Below are positions 55,081 through 64,000 of a DNA stretch of 64,000 nucleotides, one piece after another. The translations under genes were made by a program, and so were the position numbers. Below the pieces are notes generated by a model, which was not told the DNA's origin, made no database searches, and was given only the letters and a program-made list of their open reading frames with translations. Every line of letters begins with the position of its first letter. The first letter of the stretch is position 1. The stretch is from Nocardioides alkalitolerans DSM 16699 (GTDB lineage Bacteria > Actinomycetota > Actinomycetes > Propionibacteriales > Nocardioidaceae), in the NCBI RefSeq assembly GCF_000426525.1, contig NZ_AUFN01000010.1, positions 620,001 through 684,000 of the forward strand. Reading direction: 5' to 3'.

Positions 55081-56859
55081 TCAGGAGCGGACGGCGTCCA
55101 GCACGCGCGCGACCACGTCGGCGACCGCCACGTCCTCGCGCTCGCCGCTGCGGCGGTCCTTGACCTCGACGACGCCGTCGGCGAGACCCTTGCCGACGAC
55201 CACGATCGTCGGCACGCCGATCAGCTCGGCGTCCTTGAACTTCACGCCCGGGCTCACCTTGCCCCGACGGTCGTCGTAGATGACGTCGAGCCCGGACGCC
55301 GACAGCTCGTCGGCGATGCGCTGGGCCTCGTCGAAGAGGCTCGGGTCCTTGCCCGCCGCGACGAGGTGCACGTCGGCCGGGCTGATCTCGCGGGGCCAGA
55401 CGAGGCCCAGCTCGTCGTGGTTGTACTCCGCGATGACGGGGACCGCGCGGGAGACGCCCACGCCGTACGAGCCCATGGTCACCGTGACGAGCTTGCCGTT
55501 CTCGTCGAGCACCTGCAGGCCGAGGGCCTCGGCGTACTTGCGGCCGAGCTGGAACACGTGGCCCATCTCGATGCCGCGCGCGAGCTCGAGCGGACCGGAG
55601 CCGTCGGGGGCGGGGTCGCCGGCGCGCACCTCGGCGGCCTCGATGGTGCCGTCCGGCGTGAAGTCGCGCCCGCAGACCAGGTCGATGACGTGCTGGCCGG
55701 GGGCGTTGGCGCCGGTCACCCAGCGCGTGCCCTCGACGACGCGGGGGTCCACGACGTAGCGGATGCCCGACTCGGACTCCTCCCCCAGCACCGTGCGGCC
55801 GCCGTACGCCGGGCCGATGTAGCCCTTCACGAGGGCGGGGAACGCCGCGATGTCGTCGTCGGTCATGGGCTCGACCTCGGTGGGCTCGAGCTGGCCCTCG
55901 AGGCGCTTCTGGTCGACCTCGCGGTCGCCGGGCAGGCCGATCGCCAGGGGCTCGCGGGTGCCGTCGGGGTGGCGCAGCATGACGAGCACGTTCTTCAGGG
56001 TGTCGGCCGCCGTCCAGGGACGGTCCTCGCGGGGGAACGCCTCGTTGAGGTGGTCGACGAGCGTCGCGATGGTGGGCGTCGCGGGGGTGTCCTCCGCGTG
56101 GGCGGCGGGCGCGTCGTCGTACGGCAGCGCGTCGGGCACGGGGGTGGTCACGGCCTCGACGTTCGCCGCGTAGCCGCCGGGGCTGCGGACGTAGGTGTCC
56201 TCGCCGACGTCGAGGCGAGCGAGGAACTCCTCGCTGCGCGAGCCGCCCATGGCGCCCGACGTGGCCTTGACGATCGCGTAGTCGAAGTTCAGGCGGTCGA
56301 AGATGCGCACGTACGCCGCCCGGTGGGCCTCGTAGGACGCGGCGAGGCCCTCGTCGGTGACGTCGAAGGAGTAGGAGTCCTTCATGACGAACTCGCGTCC
56401 GCGCATGAGACCGGCGCGGGGTCGCGCCTCGTCGCGGTACTTCGTCTGGATCTGGTAGAGCCAGACGGGCAGGTCCTTGTAGGAGGAGTAGAGGTCCTTC
56501 ACGACGAGCGTGAACATCTCCTCGTGGGTCGGCCCGAGCAGGTAGTCGCCGCCCTTGCGGTCCTTGAGGCGGAACAGGCTGTCGCCGTACTCGGTCCAGC
56601 GGTTCGTCGCCTCGTAGGGCTCGCGGGGCAGGAGCGCGGGGAACTGCAGCTCCTGGGCGCCCATGGCGTCCATCTCCTCGCGGACGATCGCCTCGACCTT
56701 GCGGAACACGCGGAGCCCGAGGGGCAGCCAGGTGTACATGCCCGGCGCCGTGCGACGGATGTAGCCGGCACGGACGAGCAGCCGGTGGCTCGGCACCTCC
56801 GCGTCGGCCGGGTCGTCGCGGAGCGTGCGGACGAACAGCTGGGACATCCTCAGGATCAT
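55081..56859 (-). CDS. proS: Prolyl-tRNA synthetase (bacterial type)
   Basis: A 592-residue class II synthetase. Motif 1 region: [34 protein letters not shown]; motif 2: [21 protein letters not shown] and [28 protein letters not shown]; motif 3: [16 protein letters not shown]. An editing (INS) domain lies between (residues ~225-400), and the anticodon-binding domain ends the protein. The length fits the bacterial ProRS type with editing. ATG 56859 follows TAGCCT by 7 nt. Confidence 0.96.
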   Translation of the reverse strand: MILRMSQLFVRTLRDDPADAEVPSHRLLVRAGYIRRTAPGMYTWLPLGLRVFRKVEAIVREEMDAMGAQELQFPALLPREPYEATNRWTEYGDSLFRLKDRKGGDYLLGPTHEEMFTLVVKDLYSSYKDLPVWLYQIQTKYRDEARPRAGLMRGREFVMKDSYSFDVTDEGLAASYEAHRAAYVRIFDRLNFDYAIVKATSGAMGGSRSEEFLARLDVGEDTYVRSPGGYAANVEAVTTPVPDALPYDDAPAAHAEDTPATPTIATLVDHLNEAFPREDRPWTAADTLKNVLVMLRHPDGTREPLAIGLPGDREVDQKRLEGQLEPTEVEPMTDDDIAAFPALVKGYIGPAYGGRTVLGEESESGIRYVVDPRVVEGTRWVTGANAPGQHVIDLVCGRDFTPDGTIEAAEVRAGDPAPDGSGPLELARGIEMGHVFQLGRKYAEALGLQVLDENGKLVTVTMGSYGVGVSRAVPVIAEYNHDELGLVWPREISPADVHLVAAGKDPSLFDEAQRIADELSASGLDVIYDDRRGKVSPGVKFKDAELIGVPTIVVVGKGLADGVVEVKDRRSGEREDVAVADVVARVLDAVRS

Positions 56860-56928
56860 GGGCGCAAGGCTACTGGCGCGCCGGCCCGTGGCGCCGCCGG
56901 GTTTCCCCGGGCGGTCCGGCGGCCCGGC

Positions 56929-57309
56929 TCAGCGCCCCGCGGCGCCGAGCGCGATGCGGATGAGCGGCCACTGGAGCGGCAGCCGCGCCACCGTGCCCCA
57001 CTTGTAGACCGGGCTCTTCGCGTTGCGGGCGCGGTAGGCCATCGTCACGTTGCCCGGGAACACGCCGGCCAGCAGCGCGGCGCTCGCGAGGCCCGCTGCG
57101 GTGCGGGTGCGCGGGTGGAGCAGGCCGGCCGCGCAGGCGATCTCGGCGACGCCCGAGCCCTTGATGACGGCGTCCGGCGCCGGCAGCTTCTTCGGCATCA
57201 GCGGCCGGAAGGTCGCGGGGCGGGCGAGGTGCACGACGCCCGAGACGACGAACGCGGCCGCGAGGCCCTTCGCGCCGAGCGTGAGGGGGGCGGCGGTGGA
57301 GTCGGTCAT
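56929..57309 (-). CDS. DoxX-family membrane protein
   Basis: A 126-residue protein with three or four helices (GAKGLAAAFVVSGVVHLARP; KGSGVAEIACAAGLL; RTAAGLASAALLAGVFPGNVTMAY). The pattern VSGVVHL-P-F--LMPKKLP matches small DoxX-like proteins; function is unknown, with some relatives linked to redox homeostasis. ATG 57309 follows TACGCT by 7 nt. Monocistronic by context. Confidence 0.75.
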   Translation of the reverse strand: MTDSTAAPLTLGAKGLAAAFVVSGVVHLARPATFRPLMPKKLPAPDAVIKGSGVAEIACAAGLLHPRTRTAAGLASAALLAGVFPGNVTMAYRARNAKSPVYKWGTVARLPLQWPLIRIALGAAGR

Positions 57310-57344
57310 GGGGGCGAGCGTACGACGGGGCGGGCCCGGACGGC

Positions 57345-58193
57345 TCAGAGCATGACGGTGGTGAACCGCGCGGATTCGACGAAGCCCACGCGCTCGTAGG
57401 TTCGTCGCGCCGGGGTGTTCCACTCGTTGACGTAGAGCGACACGACGGGTGCGATGTCGGCCCGCACGGCCTGGACGACGGCCGCCATGCCGGCGGCGGC
57501 GACGCCGCGACCGCGGTGGGCGGGGGCCACCCAGACGCCCTGCACCTGCGCGGCGTACGGCGAGGAGCACGCGACCTCGGCCTTGAAGACCACGCGGCCC
57601 TCGGCGTCGAACCGGGCGAACGACCACCCGCGGGCGACGAGCTGGGCCACCCGGGCCCGGTAGAGATCGGCGCCCCCACCGCGCTCCGGCGAGACGCCCA
57701 CCTCCTCGGTGTACATCGCGACGCAGGCCGGGTAGAGCGCGTCGAGGTCGGCGCGCGTCGTACGGCGCACGCCCGGGTCGGCGGGCACGAGCGGGGTGTC
57801 GCGGATCTCCAGGTGGGGCTGGCCCAGCCGGACCTCGCGCGGGGACCCCCAGCGGGGCGCGACCGCGTTCCAGAGGGTCTCGACGGCCTCGTGGGGCCCG
57901 ACGATGGTGGAGACGGAGCGGATGCGCTGCGGCGCGTGCTCGGCGAACGCGCGGGCGGCGTCGACGTCGGCGCCGATCGGCACCAGGTTCGCGGCCACGT
58001 GGCACGCGGAGGTGAGCTCGCCCCCGGCGTAGCGTCCCCACACCTCGCCGCCGAGCCAGCGGGGCTGCAGACGGGTGGTGCGGGCGCGGTAGTCGGCGAA
58101 GACGTTGACCACGGGGTCACGCTCGACGAGCGCGAGGAAGTCGTCCAGGTCGGCAGGCCCGAGCACCCGGATGCCCTGCCGCGTCGTGATCAC
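57345..58193 (-). CDS. DUF4081/GNAT-family acetyltransferase
   Basis: A 282-residue protein of two parts. Residues ~1-135 match the DUF4081-type N-terminal domain (RVLGPADLDDFLALVERDPVVNVFADYRAR; RWLGGEVWGRY). Residues ~140-282 form a GNAT domain with VQGVWVAPAHRGRGVAAAGMAAVVQ (acetyl-CoA loop) and SLYVNEWNTPARRTYERVGF. It is the Rv2867c equivalent, next to ispG-rip1-dxr. Substrate unknown. GTG 58193 follows TAGGCT by 6 nt on the minus strand. Confidence 0.85.
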   Translation of the reverse strand: MITTRQGIRVLGPADLDDFLALVERDPVVNVFADYRARTTRLQPRWLGGEVWGRYAGGELTSACHVAANLVPIGADVDAARAFAEHAPQRIRSVSTIVGPHEAVETLWNAVAPRWGSPREVRLGQPHLEIRDTPLVPADPGVRRTTRADLDALYPACVAMYTEEVGVSPERGGGADLYRARVAQLVARGWSFARFDAEGRVVFKAEVACSSPYAAQVQGVWVAPAHRGRGVAAAGMAAVVQAVRADIAPVVSLYVNEWNTPARRTYERVGFVESARFTTVML

Positions 58194-58233
58194 TCCGCGA
58201 GCCTACGCTCACGCACCGCGTGCGTGGAGCCGT

Positions 58234-58257
58234 CGACGCGCGGAGCCTTCCGCGTCG
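58234..58257 (-). terminator. Possible terminator after ispG
   Basis: CGACGCG and CGCGTCG flank a 10-nt loop that can itself pair (CGGA/TCCG), 5 nt after the ispG stop on the minus strand. Confidence 0.4.
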
Positions 58258-58261
58258 TGCG

Positions 58262-59431
58262 TCAGCTGACCGAGACGGTGGGGGCGCCGGTGGTGGCCTC
58301 GCCGGTCTCGGCGTCGACGCCCATCTCGTCGGCGAGGCGCATGGCCTCCTCGATGAGGGTCTCCACGATCAGGCTCTCGGGCACGGTCTTGATGACCTCG
58401 CCCTTGACGAAGATCTGGCCCTTGCCGTTGCCGGAGGCGACACCGAGGTCGGCCTCCCGGGCCTCGCCGGGCCCGTTGACGACGCAGCCCATCACGGCGA
58501 CGCGCAGCGGCACCTCGAGGCCCTCGAGGCCGGCGGTGACCTGCTCGGCCAGCGTGTAGACGTCGACCTGGGCGCGGCCGCAGGACGGGCACGACACGAT
58601 CTCGAGCCGCCGCGGGCGCAGGTTGAGCGACTCCAGGATCTGGAGCCCGACCTTCACCTCCTCCACCGGCGGGGCGGAGAGCGAGACGCGGATCGTGTCG
58701 CCGATGCCCTGGCTCAGCAGCGCACCGAACGCGGTGGCCGACTTGATGGTGCCCTGGAACGCCGGGCCGGCCTCGGTGACCCCGAGGTGCAGCGGCCAGT
58801 CGCCGGCCTCGGCGAGCAGCTCGTAGGCGCGCACCATGACGACGGGGTCGTTGTGCTTCACCGAGATCTTGAAGTCGCGGAAGCCGTGCTCCTCGAACAG
58901 CGAGGCCTCCCAGACCGCCGACTCGACGAGCGCCTCGGGCGTGGCCTTGCCGTACTTGTCGAGAATGCGCTTGTCGAGCGAGCCCGCGTTGACGCCGATG
59001 CGGATCGACGTGCCGTGGTCCTTCGCCGCCTGCGCGATCTCCTTGACCTGGTCGTCGAACTTGCGGATGTTGCCGGGGTTCACGCGCACGGCGGCACACC
59101 CGGCCTCGATGGCCGCGAAGACGTACTTCGGCTGGAAGTGGATGTCGGCGATCACCGGGATCTGGCTCTTGCGCGCGATGGCGGGCAGCGCGTCGGCGTC
59201 GTCCTGGCTCGGGCAGGCCACGCGCACGATGTCGCAGCCCGAGGCGGTGAGCTCGGCGATCTGCTGCAGGGTCGCGTTGACGTCGGAGGTCAGCGTGGTC
59301 GTCATCGACTGCACGGAGATCTGGTGGTCGCTGCCCACGCCGACCTTGCCGACGGCGATCTGTCGGGTCGTGCGGCGCGGTGCGAGCACCGGAGGGGGCG
59401 CGGCAGGCATGCCGAGGGAGACGGCGGTCAT
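58262..59431 (-). CDS. ispG: 4-hydroxy-3-methylbut-2-enyl diphosphate synthase (flavodoxin type)
   Basis: A 389-residue 4Fe-4S enzyme of the MEP pathway. The TIM-barrel part has [55 protein letters not shown] and [14 protein letters not shown]. The C-terminal cluster domain has VSCPSCGR and [11 protein letters not shown], giving the three cysteines and the Glu ligand. It reductively opens MEcPP to HMBPP. ATG 59431 follows TAGCAT by 7 nt. Confidence 0.96.
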   Translation of the reverse strand: MTAVSLGMPAAPPPVLAPRRTTRQIAVGKVGVGSDHQISVQSMTTTLTSDVNATLQQIAELTASGCDIVRVACPSQDDADALPAIARKSQIPVIADIHFQPKYVFAAIEAGCAAVRVNPGNIRKFDDQVKEIAQAAKDHGTSIRIGVNAGSLDKRILDKYGKATPEALVESAVWEASLFEEHGFRDFKISVKHNDPVVMVRAYELLAEAGDWPLHLGVTEAGPAFQGTIKSATAFGALLSQGIGDTIRVSLSAPPVEEVKVGLQILESLNLRPRRLEIVSCPSCGRAQVDVYTLAEQVTAGLEGLEVPLRVAVMGCVVNGPGEAREADLGVASGNGKGQIFVKGEVIKTVPESLIVETLIEEAMRLADEMGVDAETGEATTGAPTVSVS

Positions 59432-59488
59432 GGCCCCGATGCTACGTCCGGGGTCGCGACGGGGCGCGATCGGCGACCGCCGCCCCGG

Positions 59489-60847
59489 TCACGAGTACGG
59501 GCTGAGCGGCACCACGAGGTCGCCCACGATGAGGACGACGCCCATCACGAGCATCAGCACCCCCATGACGTAGGCGATCGGCAGCAGCCTGGCCACGTCG
59601 ACGTACCCCGGGTCGGGGCGCCGGCGCAGGCGGGCGAACCCCCGTCGTACCGCCTCGTAGAGGGCTCCCGCGATGTGCCCGCCGTCCAGCGGCAGCAGCG
59701 GGATGAAGTTGAACATGCCGATGAAGAAGTTGAAGCCCGCGATGAGCAGCAGGAGGAACACGACCTTCTCGGTGACCGGGAACTCCTCGTGCGCCGCGGT
59801 CTCCCCCGCCAGACGCCCGCCGCCGACGATCGACATCGGGCTCTCGGGGTCGCGCTCCTCGAGGCCGACGATCGCGCGGGCCACGCCGTACACCTTCACC
59901 GGCAGCTGGGCGATGGCCTCGACGGTGCGCACCGTCATGTCGCCCATCTGGCGCAGCGTGTAGATCGGGCCGCCCTCGACGAACTCGGAGCGCGGCGTCA
60001 CGCCGAGGAAGCCGACCTCCTCCGTCACCGTCGGGTCGTCGGCCGGGTCGTCGGAGGGCCGTGCCTCGACGCGCGTGTTGGTCGTGAGCGTCTGCTGTCG
60101 GCCGTCACGGACGACGGTGATCTCGGCGGCGCCGCTGTCGTTGGCCCGGATCAGGCCCTGCAGCTCACGCCAGTCCGTGATCTCGGTGCCGTTGAAGCCG
60201 ACGATCTCGTCGCCCTCCTGCAGCCCCGCGGTCACGGCTGGGGTGGGGTCGTCGCCCTCCTCGCAGACGCGGCCGGACTCCTCGTAGGGCACCACGCAGG
60301 GCGAGATCGCGCCGACCGTGGTGGTCGTGCGCACGTCGTTGGGGTTGCCGTAGGAGGCGAAGACCGCCGCGAAGATGCCGAACGCGATGACGAGGTTGAC
60401 CGTGGGCCCCCCGGCCATCACGACGACCTTCTTCCACGACGGCATCTTGTAGAAGAGGCGCTCGGCGTCGTCGGGCGAGATCGTCTCCCACTCGGCGGCG
60501 CGGGCGTCGCTCACCAGCTGGGTGAACATGCCGGTGTTCGACTTGCGCACCCGGTAGACGGGCGCACCGCCCGGGTCGACGCCCACCTGCTCGGCGTGCT
60601 CGTCGGCGCCGGGCGGCAGCATCCCGACGATCTTGACGTAGCCCCCGAGGGGGATGGCCTTGACGCCGTACTCCGTCTCGCCGACCTGCTTGCTCCACAC
60701 CGTGGGGCCGAAGCCGATGAAGTACTGCGTGACCTTCCCGCCGAACTTCTTGGCCGGGATCATGTGGCCGAGCTCGTGCAGGCCGATGGAGAGCAGGATG
60801 GCGACCACGAAGATCACCACGCCGAGCGTGTAGAGCAGCGCGGTCAT
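59489..60847 (-). CDS. Site-2 protease (Rip1/RseP family, M50)
   Basis: A 452-residue intramembrane zinc protease. The first helix carries HELGH (His24, Glu25, His28). A juxtamembrane [10 protein letters not shown] follows, a single PDZ domain ([24 protein letters not shown]) sits in the middle, and the third ligand is in [16 protein letters not shown]. It corresponds to mycobacterial Rip1, which cleaves anti-sigma factors during regulated intramembrane proteolysis. ATG 60847 overlaps the dxr stop (ATGA), so it is co-translated with dxr. Likely substrates are not encoded nearby. Confidence 0.93.
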   Translation of the reverse strand: MTALLYTLGVVIFVVAILLSIGLHELGHMIPAKKFGGKVTQYFIGFGPTVWSKQVGETEYGVKAIPLGGYVKIVGMLPPGADEHAEQVGVDPGGAPVYRVRKSNTGMFTQLVSDARAAEWETISPDDAERLFYKMPSWKKVVVMAGGPTVNLVIAFGIFAAVFASYGNPNDVRTTTTVGAISPCVVPYEESGRVCEEGDDPTPAVTAGLQEGDEIVGFNGTEITDWRELQGLIRANDSGAAEITVVRDGRQQTLTTNTRVEARPSDDPADDPTVTEEVGFLGVTPRSEFVEGGPIYTLRQMGDMTVRTVEAIAQLPVKVYGVARAIVGLEERDPESPMSIVGGGRLAGETAAHEEFPVTEKVVFLLLLIAGFNFFIGMFNFIPLLPLDGGHIAGALYEAVRRGFARLRRRPDPGYVDVARLLPIAYVMGVLMLVMGVVLIVGDLVVPLSPYS

Positions 60848-61980
60848 GCGGGTCCTTCGGGGAGCGGGCGCGCGGTCGGCGCGGCGGCGGAGGTGACAGC
60901 GGTGGTGGCGGCGGCACGGGCCCAGGCGTCGGCGGCGAGCACGTCGTCGACGGTCAGCGGGTGCTGCGACGAGCGTACGTCGTGGCGGCCCAGCACGTCG
61001 GCGACCGTGGGCACGACCGCGTCGAAGGAGAGCCGACCCGCCAGGAAGGCCTCGACGCAGACCTCGTTCGCGGCGTTGTAGACCGCCGGCGCGGTGCCGC
61101 CGCGGGTGCCCGCGTCGCGGGCGAGCGCGACCGCCGGGAACGCGTCGTCGTCGAGCGGGTGGAACTCCCAGGTGTGGGCCTGCGTCCAGTCGACCGGGGC
61201 CGCCGCGTCGGGCACCCGCGCGGGCCAGTCGAGCCCGAGCGCGATCGGGATGGTCATCGTGGGCGGGCTGGCCTGGGCGAGGGTCGAGCCGTCGACGAAC
61301 TCGACCATCGAGTGCACGACGCTCGTCGGGTGGACGACCACGGTGATCCGGTCGAACGGCAGCCCGAAGAGGAGGTGGGCCTCGATCACCTCGAGGCCCT
61401 TGTTCACCAGGGTGGCCGAGTTGACCGTGATGACCGGCCCCATCGACCAGGTCGGGTGGTGCAGCGCCTGCGCGGGCGTCACGTCGGCGAGCTCGGCGCG
61501 GGTCCGGCCCCGGAACGGTCCGCCCGAGGCGGTGAGCACGAGGCGTCGCACCTCGTCGGCCCGGCCCCCGCGCAGGCACTGGGCGATCGCCGAGTGCTCC
61601 GAGTCGACGGGCACGATCTGGCCCGGGCGCGCCCGGTCCACGACGATCGGGCCGCCGATGATGAGCGACTCCTTGTTGGCCAGCGCCAGCGTCGTCCCGG
61701 CGTCGAGCGCCGCGAGCGTGGGGCGCAGGCCGACCGCACCCGTGATCCCGTTGAGCACGACGTCGGCGCTCATCCCCGCCGCCTCGACCGAGGCGTCCTC
61801 GCCGAGCCCGGCGTACGCCGGGGCGAGCTCGTCGACCTGCTGGTCGAAGAGGTCGGGCTGCGAGCCGCCGGCGGTCAGCCCGACGACGCGGTAGCGGTCC
61901 GGGTGGCGCCGCACGAGGTCGAGGGCCTGCGTCCCGATCGAGCCCGTGGAGCCGAGGATGACGATGTCGCGGCGGTTCAC
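60844..61980 (-). CDS. dxr: 1-deoxy-D-xylulose-5-phosphate reductoisomerase
   Basis: A 378-residue enzyme of the MEP pathway. [21 protein letters not shown] binds [31 protein letters not shown] (metal and substrate), [16 protein letters not shown] and [29 protein letters not shown] are diagnostic. It converts DXP to MEP. GTG 61980 is chosen; only a weak CACACT box lies 6 nt upstream. The C-terminal Ala/Pro tail may be disordered. Order dxr-rip1-ispG matches mycobacteria. Confidence 0.95.
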   Translation of the reverse strand: MNRRDIVILGSTGSIGTQALDLVRRHPDRYRVVGLTAGGSQPDLFDQQVDELAPAYAGLGEDASVEAAGMSADVVLNGITGAVGLRPTLAALDAGTTLALANKESLIIGGPIVVDRARPGQIVPVDSEHSAIAQCLRGGRADEVRRLVLTASGGPFRGRTRAELADVTPAQALHHPTWSMGPVITVNSATLVNKGLEVIEAHLLFGLPFDRITVVVHPTSVVHSMVEFVDGSTLAQASPPTMTIPIALGLDWPARVPDAAAPVDWTQAHTWEFHPLDDDAFPAVALARDAGTRGGTAPAVYNAANEVCVEAFLAGRLSFDAVVPTVADVLGRHDVRSSQHPLTVDDVLAADAWARAAATTAVTSAAAPTARPLPEGPA

Positions 61981-62022
61981 CGGAGCAGTGTGGCAGGCGT
62001 GGCTGAGCGTGAGGTGAGGAAC

Positions 62023-62028
62023 TAGGTT
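62023..62028 (+). promoter_or_regulatory. TAGGTT -10-like box for ddaH
   Basis: TAGGTT ends 6 nt before GTG 62035 with no Shine-Dalgarno; a leaderless transcript is likely. Confidence 0.4.
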
Positions 62029-62034
62029 GGCGCC

Positions 62035-62874
62035 GTGACCGACGCACCGTCCCCGCAGAGCGCTCCCCCGTCCCCGATCCCGACCGGGCTCGACGGCCGC
62101 CGGGCGCTGGTGCGCCGCCCCTCGCCCCGCCTCGCCGAGGGCCTGCTCACCCACCTCGACCGCGTGCCCGTCGACGTCGACCTCGCGCTGGCCCAGTGGG
62201 AGGCGTACGTCGCGGCCCTGCAGGCGGAGGGCTGGGAGACCGTCGAGGTGCCGCCGGCCGACGACTGCCCCGACAGCGCGTTCGTCGAGGACACGGTCGT
62301 CGTCTACGGCGACCTCGCCGTCATCACCCGGCCCGGGGCCGACGAGCGCAAGCCCGAGACGGCCGGCACCGAGGCGACGCTGCGCGACCTCGGCTACCGG
62401 ATCGCGCACATCGAGGCGCCGGGCACCCTCGACGGCGGCGACGTCCTCAAGCACGACGGCGACGTCTGGGTCGGGCTCACCACCGGGCCGGGCGGCCGCA
62501 CCAACACGGCGGGCATCGAGCAGCTCGCGGCGCACCTGGCGCCGTACGGCGCACGCGTCCACCCCGTCCCGCTCACCAAGGTGCTCCACCTCAAGTCGGC
62601 CGTGACCGCGCTGCCCGACGGCACGGTCGTCGGCTACGAGCCCGTCGTCGACGACCCGACGGTGTGGTCGCGGTTCCTCGGCGTGCCCGAGGAGCCCGGT
62701 GCGCACGTCGTGCTGCTCGACGCACGGACGGTCCTGATGTCGGCGCGCGCGCCGGCGACGCAGGCGGCGTACGAGGCCCGCGGGCTGCGCACCGTCGCCG
62801 TCGACATCTCGGAGTTCGAGAAGCTCGAGGGCTGCGTCACGTGCCTGTCCGTGCGCCTGCGCCACACCCCCTGA
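62035..62874 (+). CDS. ddaH: Dimethylarginine dimethylaminohydrolase
   Basis: A 279-residue amidinotransferase-superfamily enzyme. Substrate-site acid: [30 protein letters not shown]; catalytic His: [16 protein letters not shown]-terminal nucleophile: [12 protein letters not shown], where Cys270 aligns with the catalytic Cys of DDAH. It hydrolyses N-omega-methylated arginine (or arginine) to citrulline and methylamine. No arginine pathway gene is adjacent. GTG 62035 follows TAGGTT by 6 nt. Arginine deiminase is the alternative, but the length and Cys motif favour DDAH. Confidence 0.87.
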   Translation: MTDAPSPQSAPPSPIPTGLDGRRALVRRPSPRLAEGLLTHLDRVPVDVDLALAQWEAYVAALQAEGWETVEVPPADDCPDSAFVEDTVVVYGDLAVITRPGADERKPETAGTEATLRDLGYRIAHIEAPGTLDGGDVLKHDGDVWVGLTTGPGGRTNTAGIEQLAAHLAPYGARVHPVPLTKVLHLKSAVTALPDGTVVGYEPVVDDPTVWSRFLGVPEEPGAHVVLLDARTVLMSARAPATQAAYEARGLRTVAVDISEFEKLEGCVTCLSVRLRHTP

Positions 62875-62965
62875 GGGTCGTCTCACGCAGCGGCCGCGGT
62901 GCTCCGGCACCGGCCGACCGGAGGAACCTGGGGAGCGACACCTCCACCTCGGGAGAGGACGCACC

Positions 62966-64000
62966 ATGAGCAGCACGGACGCCCGGACCGGACCCGGCAC
63001 CCCCGCTGACGCCCCGGCCGACGCACGGGACGACCAGCCGACGGACGCCCCCGCCCGCCACACCGAGCGGGAGGTCTCGCCGCCCCCACAGGTCGGGATC
63101 GTCGTCGGCGGGCTCGTCGCGGCGGTCGCGCTCGGCGGGCTGGTCCTGGTGCGGTCGGGCCAGGTGCCGGCCGTGCTGTTCGCCATCGGGGTCGCGTTCG
63201 GGCTCGTCCTCTTCCACAGCCGGTTCGGTTTCACGTCGGCCTGGCGGCAGCTCGTCGCCGTGCGGCAGCCGAAGGCCCTGCGCGCCCACGTGCTGATGCT
63301 CGCGGTGGCCGCCACGCTCTTCGCACCGATCCTGGCCGGCGGGCTCGCGTTCGGCGACGCCGTGCCGACGCCGTCCCTCTCCCCCCTCGGGTTCGGGCTC
63401 GTGGTCGGGTCGTTCCTCTTCGGCGTGGGCATGCAGCTCGGTGGCTCGTGCGCGTCCGGCACGCTCTTCGCGATCGGCAGCGGGCAGAGCGCGATCCTGC
63501 TCACGCTGACCGGGTTCGTCGTCGGCGCCACGGTCGGCGCCCTGCACTTCCCGTGGTGGACCGACGAGCTGCCGAGCTTCGCACCGGTCTCGTTCGCCGA
63601 CACCTCGCTGGGCTACCTCGGCGGCTGGCTGATCACGATGGCCCTGCTCGGCCTCGTGCTGGCCACGACGTACGCGCTGACCCGGGGCCGCCGCGTGCCC
63701 GACCTCGACCAGCCGCCCGCCGCCCGCGGGTGGGGCCGCGCGCTGCGGGGCTCGTGGCCGCTGTGGGTGGGCGCCCTCCTGCTCGCCGGCCTCAACGCAC
63801 TGACGCTCGCCGTCTCGGGCGGCGCCTGGGGCATCACGTTCGCGTTCTCGCTCTGGGGCTCCAAGCTGCTCGACGCCGTCGGCGTCGACGTGACGTCCTG
63901 GACGTACTGGCAGGACCCGGGCAACGCGGCCAAGTACGACCTCGGCGTCCTGGCCGAGAAGACGTCGGTGATGGACCTCGGGATCATCGTCGGCGCGCTG
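62966..64000 (+). CDS. YeeE/YedE-family transporter, C-terminus outside window
   Basis: The frame from ATG 62966 (GGGAGAGG 7 nt upstream) is open to the window end, 345 codons. After a disordered ~45-residue Asp/Pro/Thr head, seven or more helices follow. [18 protein letters not shown] and [22 protein letters not shown], with its conserved Cys, identify the YeeE/YedE (TsuA-like) family, which imports thiosulfate or related sulfur compounds. No TusA-like partner gene is seen within the window. The substrate is not provable here. Confidence 0.85.
   Translation, partial: MSSTDARTGPGTPADAPADARDDQPTDAPARHTEREVSPPPQVGIVVGGLVAAVALGGLVLVRSGQVPAVLFAIGVAFGLVLFHSRFGFTSAWRQLVAVRQPKALRAHVLMLAVAATLFAPILAGGLAFGDAVPTPSLSPLGFGLVVGSFLFGVGMQLGGSCASGTLFAIGSGQSAILLTLTGFVVGATVGALHFPWWTDELPSFAPVSFADTSLGYLGGWLITMALLGLVLATTYALTRGRRVPDLDQPPAARGWGRALRGSWPLWVGALLLAGLNALTLAVSGGAWGITFAFSLWGSKLLDAVGVDVTSWTYWQDPGNAAKYDLGVLAEKTSVMDLGIIVGAL

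Overview
The window is chromosomal DNA of a very high-GC actinobacterium, most probably a member of the Nocardioidaceae (Nocardioides-like). The basis is: mycothiol metabolism; a qcrCAB/ctaCDEF bcc-aa3 respiratory supercomplex with a fused di-haem cytochrome c; PspA with the actinobacterial partners PspAA and PspAB; MEP-pathway isoprenoid genes; and gene order that follows two stretches of the Mycobacterium tuberculosis map (from memory, about Rv2190-Rv2206, and the pnp-rpsO-ribF-truB / infB-nusA-rimP / proS / ispG-rip1-dxr stretch). No rRNA, tRNA, CRISPR array, prophage or insertion sequence was recognised. The window is essentially core genome, densely packed, with many 4-nt stop/start overlaps.

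Layout. 1-6.7 kb: NYN-domain protein (partial), a DEDDh exonuclease fused to a UvrC-like GIY-YIG nuclease, a mycothiol-dependent enzyme coupled to mycothione reductase, a RAM-domain protein and a membrane/acetyltransferase-like protein. 6.7-18.8 kb: trpD with a receiver-like protein, then the respiratory block ctaE-qcrC-qcrA-qcrB on the plus strand and ctaC-ctaD-ctaF on the minus strand, flanking a GT-C type membrane glycosyltransferase and an L,D-transpeptidase. 18.9-24.5 kb: cysteine desulfurase, PfkB kinase, A-type Fe-S carrier, glycerate kinase and quinolinate synthase. 24.6-28.5 kb: minus-strand phage-shock operon pspA-pspAA-htpX-pspAB followed by a GAF histidine kinase. 28.7-32.7 kb: DUF3043 protein, acetyltransferase, azlCD, dapB and a methyltransferase.

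32.7-37 kb: M16 peptidase, pnp and rpsO. 37.1-43.2 kb: a complete fructose PTS (ptsI divergent from deoR-fruK-fruA-ptsH), lying between rpsO and ribF. 43.4-52 kb, all minus strand: ribF, a membrane protein, truB, rbfA, infB, ylxR, nusA and rimP. 52.1-57.3 kb: a lipoprotein/ferritin-like pair, a CoA-transferase, proS and a DoxX protein. 57.3-64 kb: a GNAT protein, ispG, rip1/rseP and dxr, then on the plus strand ddaH and a YeeE/YedE transporter cut by the window edge.

A recurring signal helped to fix starts. About twenty genes have a TANNNT (-10-like) hexamer ending 6-9 nt before the start codon and no Shine-Dalgarno sequence, which suggests leaderless mRNAs. The points most worth a second look are: the psp operon with its histidine kinase; a 27-codon upstream ORF coupled to the mycothiol pair; a nested palindromic element at 43260-43320; a compositionally odd, terminator-bounded non-coding stretch at 53232-53458; two strong hairpins lying inside the 5' coding ends of genes; and back-to-back promoters sharing a palindromic -35 region in the fructose PTS locus. 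I found no system that I would confidently call new.
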